Positions 42,179 through 52,215 of a DNA stretch of 64,000 nucleotides are shown here, one piece after another; positions within the stretch are counted from its first letter, which is position 1, and each line of letters opens with the position of its first letter. Where the stretch lies: positions 9,854,827 through 9,918,826 of the forward strand of contig NC_090179.1 in the NCBI RefSeq assembly GCF_024679245.1. Direction: 5' to 3'. Under the pieces are notes generated by a model, which worked only from the letters and a program-made list of their open reading frames with translations, had not been told where the DNA came from and searched no databases. This stretch comes from Pseudorasbora parva. Its lineage: Eukaryota > Chordata > Actinopteri > Cypriniformes > Gobionidae. The position numbers were made by a program, and so were the translations under genes.

Positions 42179-42955
42179 ATTATTCCATCTGCTGTGAGAG
42201 AAGGCTATAGTATAAATGATCCGCCACCTGCAGCATCCTCATATGCGATGGCCTCGAAACTAATCAAAGACAATCTCAAGTTTCCCGCAGAAATCCACCA
42301 GTCTCACTCAAATTATAACACATTATTACAAGCTTACCGTTGTGAATCAGGCTAATGTAAGGAGATTGTTTTGAACACTGGCTGGTCATGTACTTCCTCA
42401 AATGGATTTTTTGACCAAAAAAAGTTAAGTACTGCACCTTTAAGTGCAATAAACAGGCATACAAACACTTTTATCACATAACATACAGTGATAACGTTGT
42501 CATGCGCAGCTTCATAAACACAGACGCCTTTTTCACCCCATGCTGAAGAAAGTTTATGTAACAGCATTGTGCAAATATGATATTCAAAACATCGAAAGAA
42601 AGACATTTTAGGCCCGTCACTGAAAAAAATCCAATATATCCATAGAAATGTGCATTTGACTTGCATTTGACAAAAACAAATGGCCATGCCACACACTTAC
42701 TGTATGTGAGTTCATCGTTTGTGCTTTGCATTGGGGTCTGTGGTGAAAAATAACCACAATTCATAGTGAAAAATGAATGATTAAAAGTGAAATTGCATTT
42801 AAATGGGAGTGCAGAGATTTGCTTGAGTCATGTCAACATCTTACTGCGATTTAGGTACTTGCTCTGCTTTTGTGTGTGTGGATTAAACCACATCATTGGT
42901 ATGTAAATGTAGTCAATATTTAAATAAAAAAGTAAAAAATTTTAATAAAACAGTT
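42179..42955. other. Gene-free stretch left of the retrotransposon
   Basis: Nothing recognisable. A 114-codon minus-strand frame at 42352-42696 has no family resemblance. Confidence 0.5.
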
Positions 42956-42959
42956 CTAC

Positions 42960-43171
42960 TGTGGAGTGCAGTAAGTGATGAGACAAGAGACGGAGATGCG
43001 TCGAGTCAGCTTTACTAACACTTCAACATAATTTTCCAAACTGTACAGCGAGCAATGTAAACAACTGTCACACAACGTGAAACCGGAACTTCTCTCCCGG
43101 AAAAACCCGCTCCCTTAAAGGGGCCCGGTCTGGGTGAATGTCTCATACCGTTTAACTTGTAGGTCACCACA
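42960..43171 (-). repeat. 3' LTR of the gypsy element
   Basis: 212 bp with TG...CA ends (TGTGG...CCACA on plus). It matches the other LTR except at 43126-43127, where CG replaces GC. On the plus side it is followed by the polypurine-tract complement. Confidence 0.95.
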
Positions 43172-43172
43172 C

Positions 43173-43184
43173 AGGCCCCCCCAG
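43173..43184 (-). other. Polypurine tract
   Basis: The minus strand reads ctgggggggcc directly before the 3' LTR, the expected position for plus-strand DNA priming in reverse transcription. Confidence 0.75.
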
Positions 43185-43261
43185 AATTCACCCCATATAA
43201 CAGGCCCAGCCCGAACAGGTACCCCAAACCGAACAGTCCAGCTCCTCACAGTCCCTAAGAG

Positions 43262-46200
43262 TCAACGTATAGGGGGGCGGACCAGGCGGCCATACTGGCT
43301 GCGCTTAACAGGAGGGGGGCAAAGGGCCAGGGGCGGGGCAGGGACAGTGCTAGGGGCATGAGCCGTGGCCGAGGCTGCCGCCGGCGGGCGCCCTCTCCTT
43401 GGGGGTTGGCCCAGCTGAATGGGTTCACCAATATCCACATGAGCAGGTTTGAGACGGTCTATAGCCACCCGCTCAGGCCTACCCCCCATATCCACAACAA
43501 AGTTCTTAGACCCTCCGGCCAGGACACGGAAAGGCCCATCGTAGGGGGGCTGCAATGGTGTGCGATGGCCGTCATGGCAGATAAAAACATACTTGGCTGA
43601 TGGTAAGTCCTTAGGCACGTAGGGCTGGGGGAGGCCATGGTGAGACGTTGGAATAGGGACAAAGGCCTCTGCAATTTTCCGGGACACGGCACGATGGGAG
43701 GCAACCGACCACGGGGCCGTGGCATCTGGAAGGAACTCCCCTGGAACGCGCAGGGGCTGGCCATACACCAGCTCGGCCGAAGAGGCCTGAAGATCTTCCT
43801 TAGGGGCGGAGCGAAGGCCCAGCATGACCCACGGAAGATGGTCAGCCCAGTTGTTGTCCGTAAGGCTGGCCCTGAGCGCAGCCTTCATGTCCCGATGAAA
43901 GCGCTCACAAAGTCCATTGCTTTGTGGGTTGTAAGCTGTGGTACGGTGGACCTTCACCCCCAGGACTTCGGCGAGCGCCGTCCAAAGCTCTGATGTAAAC
44001 TGCGGACCTCTGTCCGAGGAGAGGTCTGACGGTGTGCCGAAACGGGCCACCCAAGACATAATGAACGCCCGGGCTACTTCAGCTGACGTAATGGAGGACA
44101 GGGGACACACTTCTGGCCACCTCGTGGTCCTGTCGACCATAGTGAGGAGGTAAGTATAACCACGGGAGGGGGGAAGCGGGCCCACCAGGTCCACATTCAC
44201 ATGATCAAAACGTCTCTCCGGCACTTTGAAGGGTGCCAAAGGGGCCTTGGTATGACGAGTCACCTTTGCGCGCTGGCATGCAACACAGGCAGCAGCCCAG
44301 GCCCTAACGTCCCTCCGTAGGCCTGGCCATACGAACTTGGCCCCCACCAGCTTGGTGGAGGCCTTCCCCCTGGGGTGGGAAAGGTTGTGGATGGCGTCAA
44401 AAACCTTTCGCCTCCAGCTAGCAGGTACCATGGGGCGCGGTTGGCCCATGGAGACGTCACAGAGGAGTGTAGCGTTGGCCGTGTCAAACGCCACATCTTC
44501 CATGAGCAGCGCCGTAGGGGCTGTTCTGTAGGCTTGCACCTCAGAGTCCGCAGCCTGCTCCTCAGCCATGGCTGCGTAGTCAAGGCCCAAGTGGACAGAC
44601 CCAGTGATCGCCCGGGAGAGGCAGTCTGCGACGAAATTGTCTTTGCCAGCCACATGCTGTATGTCAGTAGTGTATTCGGAGATGGCAGAGAGCTGGCGCT
44701 GCTGTCGACCAGACCATGGCTCCGAAGACTTGGCCATGGCGAACGTCAGCGGCTTGTGGTCAACGAAAGCCGTGAACTGCCGGCCATCCAACAGGAAACG
44801 GAAATGCCGAGTAGCGAGGAAAATACCAAGGAGTTCCCTGTCGAAGGTGCTGTACTTCCTCTCATTGTCATGGAGCTTCCTGCTGATGGGTTCACCAATA
44901 TCCACATGAGCAGGTTTGAGACGGTCTATAGCCACCCGCTCAGGCCTACCCCCCATATCCACAACAAAGTTCTTAGACCCTCCGGCCAGGACACGGAAAG
45001 GCCCATCGTAGGGGGGCTGCAATGGTGTGCGATGGCCGTCATGGCAGATAAAAACATACTTGGCTGATGGTAAGTCCTTAGGCACGTAGGGCTGGGGGAG
45101 GCCATGGTGAGACGTTGGAATAGGGACAAAGGCCTCTGCAATTTTCCGGGACACGGCACGATGGGAGGCAACCGACCACGGGGCCGTGGCATCTGGAAGG
45201 AACTCCCCTGGAACGCGCAGGGGCTGGCCATACACCAGCTCGGCCGAAGAGGCCTGAAGATCTTCCTTAGGGGCGGAGCGAAGGCCCAGCATGACCCACG
45301 GAAGACGGTCAGCCCAGTTGTTGTCCGTAAGGCTGGCCCTGAGCGCAGCCTTCATGTCCCGATGAAAGCGCTCACAAAGTCCATTGCTTTGTGGGTTGTA
45401 AGCTGTGGTACGGTGGACCTTCACCCCCAGGACTTCGGCGAGCGCCGTCCAAAGCTCTGATGTAAACTGCGGACCTCTGTCCGAGGAGAGGTCTGACGGT
45501 GTGCCGAAACGGGCCACCCAAGACATAATGAACGCCCGGGCTACTTCAGCTGACGTAATGGAGGACAGGGGACACACTTCTGGCCACCTCGTGGTCCTGT
45601 CGACCATAGTGAGGAGGTAAGTATAACCACGGGAGGGGGGAAGCGGGCCCACCAGGTCCACATTCACATGATCAAAACGTCTCTCCGGCACTTTGAAGGG
45701 TGCCAAAGGGGCCTTGGTATGACGAGTCACCTTTGCGCGCTGGCATGCAACACAGGCAGCAGCCCAGGCCCTAACGTCCCTCCGTAGGCCTGGCCATACG
45801 AACTTGGCCCCCACCAGCTTGGTGGAGGCCTTCCCCCTGGGGTGGGAAAGGTTGTGGATGGCGTCAAAAACCTTTCGCCTCCAGCTAGCAGGTACCATGG
45901 GGCGCGGTTGGCCCGTGGAGACGTCACAGAGGAGTGTAGCGTTGGCCGTGTCAAACGCCACATCTTCCATGAGCAGCGCCGTAGGGGCTGTTCTGTAGGC
46001 TTGCACCTCAGAGTCCGCAGCCTGCTCCTCAGCCATGGCTGCGTAGTCAAGGCCCAAGTGGACAGACCCAGTGATCGCCCGGGAGAGGCAGTCTGCGACG
46101 AAATTGTCTTTGCCAGCCACATGCTGTATGTCAGTAGTGTATTCGGAGATGGCAGAGAGCTGGCGCTGCTGTCGACCAGACCATGGCTCCGAAGACTTGG

Positions 46201-47944
46201 CCATGGCGAACGTCAGCGGCTTGTGGTCAACGAAAGCCGTGAACTGCCGGCCATCCAACAGGAAACGGAAATGCAGAGTAGCGAGGAAAATACCAAGGAG
46301 TTCCCTGTCGAAGGTGCTGTACTTCCTCTCATTGTCATGGAGCTTCCTGCTGAAAAAGGCTAGCGGCTGCCAGGCTCCGCCCACCCACTGTTCACACACA
46401 GCCCCCACGGCATAATCAGAGGCATCCGTGGTAAGAGCAATGGGGGCGGTTGGAGATGGGTGCGCCAGCAGAGCAGCGTTGGCCAGTGCAGTTTTGGCAG
46501 CATGAAAAGACTCTGTCATCTCTGGGGACCAATCCAACACGTCTGCCGGTTTTCCACCCCGCAAGGCGTCGTACAAGGGTCGCATGAGTTGGGCTGCATG
46601 GGGGAGGAAACGGTTGTAGAAGTTCACCATGCCCAGAAACTCCTGCAGGGACTTTACAGTGCGCGGGCATGGGAAACTGGCTACGGCGTCCACCTTAGCC
46701 GGGAGGGGAACGGCCCCCTGTGGGGTGACATGGTGGCCGAGGAAAGTGATGGATGACCGGCCAAACTCGCACTTGGCCGGGTTGATGATGAGACCATGCT
46801 CACTGAGTCGGCCGAACAACTGCCTGAGATGCAACAGGTGGTCGTCTGCGGACGCGCTGGCCACGAGAATGTCATCCAAATAAACAAACAGGAAAGGCAT
46901 GTCCCGCAGCACAGAGTCCATAAGGCGCTGAAACGTCTGCGCTGCCCCCTTGAGGCCGAAAGGCATCCGTAGAAACTCGAAAAGGCCAAAGGGCGTGATG
47001 ACTGCTGTCTTGGGGACATCCTGCGGGTGGACTGGCACCTGGTGGTAACCACGAACCAGGTCCACCTTTGAAAAGATGGTGGTGCCGGCCAGGTGGGCGG
47101 AGAAGTCCTGTATGTGCGGCACAGGGTACCGATCGGGGGTGGTGGCGTTGTTCAGGCGACGGAAATCACCACAGGGACGCCAACTGCCATCAGCTTTGGT
47201 CACCATGTGCAGGGGGGAAGCCCACGGGCTGTTGGAGCGTCGCACAATGCCGAGGTGCTCCATAGTGGCGAACTCCTCCCTGGCGATCGTGAGCTTGGCA
47301 GAGTCGAGGCGTCGGGGCCGTGCGTAGACTGGGGGGCCCACCGTGGTGATGTAGTGCTCCACGCCGTGCTTAGCCACAGCCGATGAGAATGTGGGCGTGG
47401 TGATGTCTGGGAACTCAGCCAGTAGGTGTTGATACAGGTCTCTGGTGGCAAGCGTATTCGACAGACAAAGTGCCCCCGGCCCTCCCAGCGTGCAGGGGTA
47501 TGAAGCAAAAGAAAATGCGTCGATAAGGCGGCAGTTTGTAACATCCACCCACAGTCTGTAAGCGCAGAGGAAATCTGCCCCCAGGAGAGACGTAGATACA
47601 GCGGCCATGACGAAATCCCAGCCGAAACGCCGCCCGCCGAAACATACTTCCACATACCTCGTGCCATAAGTACGAATGGGTGTGCCGTTAGCGGCATCCA
47701 TCGGGGGGCCCTGCCCGCCAGCCATAGTATCCACAATTTTCGCCGGCAGGATGCTGCGCTGAGCCCCAGAATCAACCAGCAGCCGCCGGCCAGACAAGGC
47801 GTCAGTGATGAATAACAGCTTGCAGTCACGGCCAGCACCCATAGCTGCTAATGAGCGCCGGCCCTGGCTTTTCCCTGGGCTCCAAAACTGCAAGGCTGAC
47901 GACACTGTTTGGCCTTGGCCCCAAACCTGGAATGGTAATAACAC
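43262..47944 (-). CDS. Gypsy pol polyprotein with duplicated integrase
   Basis: The open frame has 1560 codons counted from its first Met. Real translation probably enters by -1 frameshifting from gag at 47869-47875. Order: aspartic protease ([13 protein letters not shown], residues 55-67), reverse transcriptase (about 205-410, catalytic [10 protein letters not shown] at 353-362), RNase H ([11 protein letters not shown] near 506), then integrase with an HHCC finger (H697, H701, C731, C734) and D763, D822, E858 in D-D-35-E spacing. Residues 532-1020 are then repeated as 1021-1509 with three visible changes, giving a second, partial RNase H without the first catalytic Asp and a second complete integrase, before a 51-residue basic, proline-rich tail. 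Without the repeat the frame would be about 1071 codons, normal for the family. No stop or frameshift anywhere. Confidence 0.95.
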   Translation of the reverse strand: MLLPFQVWGQGQTVSSALQFWSPGKSQGRRSLAAMGAGRDCKLLFITDALSGRRLLVDSGAQRSILPAKIVDTMAGGQGPPMDAANGTPIRTYGTRYVEVCFGGRRFGWDFVMAAVSTSLLGADFLCAYRLWVDVTNCRLIDAFSFASYPCTLGGPGALCLSNTLATRDLYQHLLAEFPDITTPTFSSAVAKHGVEHYITTVGPPVYARPRRLDSAKLTIAREEFATMEHLGIVRRSNSPWASPLHMVTKADGSWRPCGDFRRLNNATTPDRYPVPHIQDFSAHLAGTTIFSKVDLVRGYHQVPVHPQDVPKTAVITPFGLFEFLRMPFGLKGAAQTFQRLMDSVLRDMPFLFVYLDDILVASASADDHLLHLRQLFGRLSEHGLIINPAKCEFGRSSITFLGHHVTPQGAVPLPAKVDAVASFPCPRTVKSLQEFLGMVNFYNRFLPHAAQLMRPLYDALRGGKPADVLDWSPEMTESFHAAKTALANAALLAHPSPTAPIALTTDASDYAVGAVCEQWVGGAWQPLAFFSRKLHDNERKYSTFDRELLGIFLATLHFRFLLDGRQFTAFVDHKPLTFAMAKSSEPWSGRQQRQLSAISEYTTDIQHVAGKDNFVADCLSRAITGSVHLGLDYAAMAEEQAADSEVQAYRTAPTALLMEDVAFDTANATLLCDVSTGQPRPMVPASWRRKVFDAIHNLSHPRGKASTKLVGAKFVWPGLRRDVRAWAAACVACQRAKVTRHTKAPLAPFKVPERRFDHVNVDLVGPLPPSRGYTYLLTMVDRTTRWPEVCPLSSITSAEVARAFIMSWVARFGTPSDLSSDRGPQFTSELWTALAEVLGVKVHRTTAYNPQSNGLCERFHRDMKAALRASLTDNNWADRLPWVMLGLRSAPKEDLQASSAELVYGQPLRVPGEFLPDATAPWSVASHRAVSRKIAEAFVPIPTSHHGLPQPYVPKDLPSAKYVFICHDGHRTPLQPPYDGPFRVLAGGSKNFVVDMGGRPERVAIDRLKPAHVDIGEPISRKLHDNERKYSTFDRELLGIFLATRHFRFLLDGRQFTAFVDHKPLTFAMAKSSEPWSGRQQRQLSAISEYTTDIQHVAGKDNFVADCLSRAITGSVHLGLDYAAMAEEQAADSEVQAYRTAPTALLMEDVAFDTANATLLCDVSMGQPRPMVPASWRRKVFDAIHNLSHPRGKASTKLVGAKFVWPGLRRDVRAWAAACVACQRAKVTRHTKAPLAPFKVPERRFDHVNVDLVGPLPPSRGYTYLLTMVDRTTRWPEVCPLSSITSAEVARAFIMSWVARFGTPSDLSSDRGPQFTSELWTALAEVLGVKVHRTTAYNPQSNGLCERFHRDMKAALRASLTDNNWADHLPWVMLGLRSAPKEDLQASSAELVYGQPLRVPGEFLPDATAPWSVASHRAVSRKIAEAFVPIPTSHHGLPQPYVPKDLPSAKYVFICHDGHRTPLQPPYDGPFRVLAGGSKNFVVDMGGRPERVAIDRLKPAHVDIGEPIQLGQPPRRGRPPAAASATAHAPSTVPAPPLALCPPPVKRSQYGRLVRPPIR
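43420..44886 (-). repeat. Pol internal tandem duplication, unit nearer the 3' LTR
   Basis: 1467 bp (489 codons), repeated exactly adjacent at 44887-46353. Differences seen by eye: 43839 (T, versus C), 44448 (A, versus G) and 44808 (C, versus A). All three change an amino acid (His for Arg, Met for Thr, Arg for Leu). The unit covers the C-terminal part of RNase H and the whole integrase. Confidence 0.96.
44887..46353 (-). repeat. Pol internal tandem duplication, unit nearer pol start
   Basis: Second 1467-bp unit, 99.8% identical by eye to 43420-44886. At the junction, tgctga joins tgggttcacc. The two outer breakpoints share gctgaa on plus (43414-43419 and 46349-46354), so microhomology of about 6 bp, less one base, was involved and the reading frame is kept. 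Confidence 0.96.
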
Positions 47945-48642
47945 CAGCCGTCCTCACGCTGTCGGCGGGCTGTCACAGCAGCTGCCGTGCCATGGTCGTC
48001 CCCCGGGGGCGGACATGGGGCAGACGTGTGCTGAGGGGGCAACAGCGCATGCACAAACTGCTGTCGGTTGGCAAGGAAAATCCTGTCTGCTTCCACAGCC
48101 AGCGCCCGGTAGTCCCTGGAGGAAAGGAGGGAAGAACTGGCCAGTGCGGTGCGCACGGGTGCTGGAAGCTGCCGCAGGAAATTGTGGGCGAAGAGGAATG
48201 ACGGATCCGCTGCTCCCAACAAAGTCAGCATCCTCTCCATTAACTCTGACGGCTTGCTATCGCCAAGGCCATTCAGGGACAGCAGGCGGTCTGCTTTCTC
48301 CAGCTCTGACAGCTCAAAGAGGCGCAACAGGAATGCTTTAAGTGCATCGTACTTGCCGTCAGCCGGAGGAGCCTCTAATAGTGCCATAGCCCTGGCTGTC
48401 GTCGAGGCATCCAAAGCTGTTACCACATGGAAATACTTCGTAACGTCCTGCGTTATTCCTCTTAGCTGGAACTGGGCCTCGATGTGTTGAAACCATGGCC
48501 GTGGATTGTTCTGCCAAAAGTCCGGCAATTTGATGGTGGCAGCGTAGATCGCGCCGACATTAGCCGCGCTGACATTAGCCGCGCCGATAGCAGCGGCGGG
48601 CGCCGCAACGGCATCATTTTCACCACCGCCGTCGTGTAACAT
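47848..48642 (-). CDS. Gypsy Gag with CHCC zinc finger
   Basis: 264 residues starting [10 protein letters not shown]. The body around residues 35-200 ([20 protein letters not shown] and onward) is the capsid-like part typical of arthropod and trematode gypsy Gags. The C-terminus has C-x2-H-x9-C-x3-C (from CYYH to CRQPC), the CHCC variant typical of CsRn1-type elements, in place of the usual CCHC knuckle. The stop (TAG on minus) is at 47848-47850. It overlaps pol by 97 nt in the -1 frame. Confidence 0.93.
   Translation of the reverse strand: MLHDGGGENDAVAAPAAAIGAANVSAANVGAIYAATIKLPDFWQNNPRPWFQHIEAQFQLRGITQDVTKYFHVVTALDASTTARAMALLEAPPADGKYDALKAFLLRLFELSELEKADRLLSLNGLGDSKPSELMERMLTLLGAADPSFLFAHNFLRQLPAPVRTALASSSLLSSRDYRALAVEADRIFLANRQQFVHALLPPQHTSAPCPPPGDDHGTAAAVTARRQREDGWCYYHSRFGAKAKQCRQPCSFGAQGKARAGAH
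47869..47875 (-). promoter_or_regulatory. -1 ribosomal frameshift heptamer
   Basis: The minus strand reads G GGA AAA, in phase with gag codons cag-gga-aaa, which fits the X XXY YYZ rule. Slipping back one base enters the pol frame as ggg-aaa. It sits 18 nt upstream of the gag stop codon. Whether a downstream pseudoknot exists was not determined. Confidence 0.75.
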
Positions 48643-48660
48643 AATCCAACCTTATTCAAC

Positions 48661-48676
48661 TCGCGTCGGGTCACCA
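48661..48676 (-). other. Primer binding site, tRNA-Trp-like
   Basis: One base inside the 5' LTR the minus strand reads TGGTGACCCGACGCGA. The complement of the tRNA-Trp 3' end, from memory, begins TGGTGACCCCGACGTGA, so the site matches apart from one missing C and one substitution. Confidence 0.7.
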
Positions 48677-48677
48677 A

Positions 48678-48889
48678 TGTGGAGTGCAGTAAGTGATGAG
48701 ACAAGAGACGGAGATGCGTCGAGTCAGCTTTACTAACACTTCAACATAATTTTCCAAACTGTACAGCGAGCAATGTAAACAACTGTCACACAACGTGAAA
48801 CCGGAACTTCTCTCCCGGAAAAACCCGCTCCCTTAAAGGGGCCGCGTCTGGGTGAATGTCTCATACCGTTTAACTTGTAGGTCACCACA
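48678..48889 (-). repeat. 5' LTR of the gypsy element
   Basis: 212 bp, TG...CA ends, 210 of 212 positions identical to 42960-43171. It is followed on the right by ctac, the target duplication. Confidence 0.95.
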
Positions 48890-49087
48890 CTACTGCTGTT
48901 TGAAACGCATACTCTTACTGTTACTGATATAATCCGGTATGTACACAATATGCACATTTTCTGCATTTAAAGAATAAATTACCTTTATGTGCAGTATGCA
49001 ATAGAGCACACTATGCCACATTATAATGTGACTTCTCTCTTCATCTCTTTCTCAAACTGCAAAACTTAAGACATTTGTATAGCCTAG

Positions 49088-49300
49088 ATGTCTAGACGCA
49101 CCCTAGCAGCAGCAAATTTAATCTGCCCGCGAGTGTCGTCTAGCAACTCTCAATACCCTTCTGAGCTGTATTCGCCTAACTCTTGCCGGGCCAATCACAT
49201 CGTGTATAGAGTCGGTGGGCGGGGCCATAATGACGAAGGCCGAGTTGCGTTTTGTTTGCGTGCTTCTAGTAAACACAGAAGCTGGCGAACTAGTCCAGGC
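49088..49300. repeat. CpG-containing dispersed repeat flanking the long inverted repeat
   Basis: The run from gacgcaccctagcagcagc to gaagctggcgaactagtcc resembles a dispersed fish repeat. Its inner edge (tagtccaggcaaagtaa) recurs inverted at about 51948-51964, so it may be outer material of the same composite element. Confidence 0.45.
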
Positions 49301-49321
49301 AAAGTAATGTTTTACGACAGA

Positions 49322-51926
49322 CTAATTGTAAAATATTTTTTTTCAGCTTAGATCTTTTCTATGAGGTGTCCAGAACAACATACTAAAAGTCCTAAGAAAT
49401 CCTAGTTGAGGAAATATGTTAAATTCTCATCAATCCGAGATGTGTGCCATGTAAGGCCAGACAACAATGGACTCCAATGGGGCTATTTTTTTCCTTTAAT
49501 CCTATCAAAATGAAACTTTACACAATGAAAGTACACATGAAAATAATTTTTTTTGTTTTACAAGTTTCTTTGAAAATTAATTTTACTATGCAAATGAGCT
49601 ATACACTAATCGAATATGCCCAAAATACACCCAAATAGGCTTATTTTTTCCTTTACTTCTACCACAATAAAACTTTACACAATGAAAGTCTACATGAAAA
49701 GTAAAACATTTTGTATAAGAAGTTTCTTTGAAAATGAATTTGAAAATGCAAATGAGCAATATACTAATCGAATATGCCCAAAATACTTTCTAATGGGCTT
49801 ATTTTTTCCTTTACTCCTATCACAATCAAACCTCACACCGTGAAAGTATACATGCATGAAAAGTAACATTTTTGTTTTAAATATGCAAATGAGCTCAACA
49901 CTATGCCAATTGACTTATGGCCAAGAAGCCCTAAAGGTACAAGTAGAAAAAACAGGGCCCAAATATCTAACACATTCATGTGTATTTAGTAAGTTAACCT
50001 ATGCATAAACACGATACATTTAAAAAGCTTCTCATCTTCTGAATTCTTAGATTTTTGTTGCTTGTAAAATTCACGATGAATAGAGTTGGCTATATCTCGC
50101 AAAGTGACCATTCCAGGCCGGTCATTATTACACTATCTCCAAACTGTTCCTTTATTTTAATTTTCATCCACTTTGGAGAATATGGTTCACAACCTGTGTC
50201 TTGCAAGTACTCTGTCATCTTTACCTTTTGGGTTTGTTGCCAGGGTTTGCAGAAAATTGACTCGGAATATTCTTCATATTTCGAAAATTAGTGCTGCATA
50301 TGTCATGGTACATTGCATCGGCTTCATGAAGGTCATGGACAGATGATATTCTCCCCAAAACTGTATCAGACCATTCATCGTTCCTTAAATGGCAAACATG
50401 TACAACCATTTGCTGGAAGTCTCCTGTTCTTACAGGGTAGATATCAATTTTCTCTCTCTTCTTATTTTTCTTATCTATTTCAGTTGGTTGTCCATTAAAG
50501 TTCTGTTCTGAGTGGAGATTGTTTGATTTGTGGTTGTTGCAAAGATGGTATTACATTATCATGTACAATATTTTCTGCTTTACAATAGCTGCGGCGGCAT
50601 TCGATGTGTACTCGGTCTTCAGGAATTGTCACTAAGCTACTTCCACATTGAGCACTGGCACGGTTCACACCATTGCGGCCTTTTGCTCGTAGAACAACCG
50701 ATGTGTTTTCATCTCTGAATGACTCATTACATATTTTACACTTCTCCATTTCTCCCTGAAAAAGGTATCAAAGTGTTGTCTAGCAATGAAATTAGGCCCA
50801 ATAGAATTTGAAGTCTGGTGCGTGGCCTGCCTGGTCTGAAATACTTGCTAACTACAAAAAGAGAAGCCGTTTTGGTTTCTGGCTAAATTATTTTAAAGCG
50901 CTGGAATGTCTGGAAAGTGTGTCTATCTGGTTTTTCATCTCTTCTGTGTCAGAGTGAATCATTTAGTTGGTAAGAATGACTTCTGCCTGTAATCTCATAA
51001 TTTTACCAACAATCCCAATCTTTTGTAAATCTACCAGCCCAAAATGTTATCCCACCACATTACTAATGACTAAGATGGCTATTCTGACTTCTTCTGATGT
51101 TATCTGTGGGGGATGGTAATAAGGTAAGGCTTGTTTGCAAATAAATAAAAGAATTTAGAAAGAAACTGGAGGCAAGTTTGGGCAATCAATAAGGTCAATT
51201 GAAGTCTTTTATGGCAAGTGACTTCAAATGTATCGTGTTTATGCATAGGTTAACTTACTAAATACACATGAATGTGTTAGATATTTGGGCCCTGTTTTTT
51301 CTACTTGTACCTTTAGGGCTTCTTGGCCATAAGTCAATTGGCATAGTGTTGAGCTCATTTGCATATTTAAAACAAAAATGTTACTTTTCATGCATGTATA
51401 CTTTCACTGTGTGAGGTTTGATTGTGATAGGAGTAAAGGAAAAAATAAGCCCATTAGAAAGTATTTTGGGCATATTCGATTAGTATATTGCTCATTTGCA
51501 TTTTCAAATTCATTTTCAAAGAAACTTCTAATACAAAATGTTTTACTTTTCATGTAGACTTTCATTGTGTAAAGTTTTATTGTGGTAGAAGTAAAGGAAA
51601 AAATAAGCCTATTTGGGTGTATTTTGGGCATATTCGATTAGTGTATAGCTCATTTGCATAGTAAAATTAATTTTCAAAGAAACTTGTAAAACAAAAAATA
51701 TTATTTTCATGTGTACTTTCATTGTGTAAAGTTTCATTTTGATAGGATTAAAGGAAAAAAATAGCCCCATTGGAGTCCATTGTTGTCTGGCCTTACATGG
51801 CACACATCTCGGATTGATGAGAATTTAACATATTTCCTCAACTAGGATTTCTTAGGACTTTTAGTATGTTGTTCTGGACACCTCATAGAAAAGATCTAAG
51901 CTGAAAAAAAATATTTTACAATTAGT
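49322..51926. mobile_element. Long-inverted-repeat DNA transposon of about 2.6 kb
   Basis: Left arm about 49322-50022 and right arm about 51226-51926 are inverted copies of about 700 bp and look nearly identical. Each arm contains about three tandem subrepeats of about 160-170 bp (cctttaatcctatcaaaatg, then atgcaaatgagc). The roughly 1.2-kb centre holds the broken reading frame described separately. It resembles foldback-type or long-TIR elements. The superfamily is not determined. Confidence 0.75.
50221..50749 (-). pseudogene. Transposon-derived zinc-finger-like protein fragment
   Basis: The minus-strand frame at 50495-50749 starts MEKCKICNESFRDENTS and has VHIECRRSYCK. After a frame change near 50530 it continues to VVHVCHLRNDEWSDTVLGRI and then DLHEADAMYHDICSTNFR (50221-50409). 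Cys and His pairs and a DLH-ADAxYH-C-xNFR motif recall a large family of repeat-associated proteins in fish and cnidarian genomes; I cannot name the domain. The frameshift and short length indicate a decayed copy. It sits in the loop of the 700-bp inverted repeats and may be what remains of the element's own protein. Confidence 0.5.
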
Positions 51927-52004
51927 TCAATTTTTGGCTCCAAAATGAGTTACTTTGCCTGGACTAAACGGCGGTCTTTTGAATCAGGTTAGAGCGCTGA
52001 AGAC

Positions 52005-52193
52005 TTGGAGTTAAGCTTTTCTCTGAGAAAAGAACAAAGAACGGCACTGAAGTCATTCTTAAAAATGGAAGATGTGTTCGGAGTTTTGCCGACCGGATAC
52101 GACGAATATTTAATCTGTCAACAAGCTCTGCTTCACCTTCATGTTGCTCTGGTTGGTTGTAGCGCTATCCTATCGCGTGCAGAGGGAGTTTGA
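52005..52193 (+). pseudogene. Degenerate RecQ-helicase-like fragment
   Basis: The frame reads RKEQRTALKSFLKMEDVFGV followed by LPTGYDEYLICQ. This matches the helicase motif 0 and motif I region (LPTG-GKS type) of RecQ-like helicases found in many fish repeats. The Walker lysine-serine pair is lost (DEY in its place). The frame stops within 62 codons and the following 100 bp is noncoding repeat, so it is a dead fragment. Confidence 0.5.
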
Positions 52194-52215
52194 AAGACAA
52201 CCGTTTATCCCGCCC

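Larger units (their letters stand above)
42956..48893 (-). mobile_element. Full-length Ty3/gypsy LTR retrotransposon, CsRn1-like
   Basis: The element spans 42960-48889 between 4-bp target duplications (ctac at 42956-42959 and 48890-48893). Two 212-bp LTRs enclose, in minus-strand order, a primer site, gag, a -1 shifted pol (protease, reverse transcriptase, RNase H, integrase) and a polypurine tract. The tRNA-Trp-like primer site and CHCC Gag finger are hallmarks of the CsRn1 clade, first described in a trematode. The LTRs differ at only 2 adjacent bases, so the insertion is young. It is much more GC-rich than its surroundings. Its unusual feature is an in-frame 1467-bp internal duplication in pol. 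Confidence 0.93.

Noticed and set aside
44375..46363. Plus-strand frames of 173-230 codons
   Set aside because: Antisense shadows of the gypsy pol; they duplicate with the 1467-bp unit and match no family.
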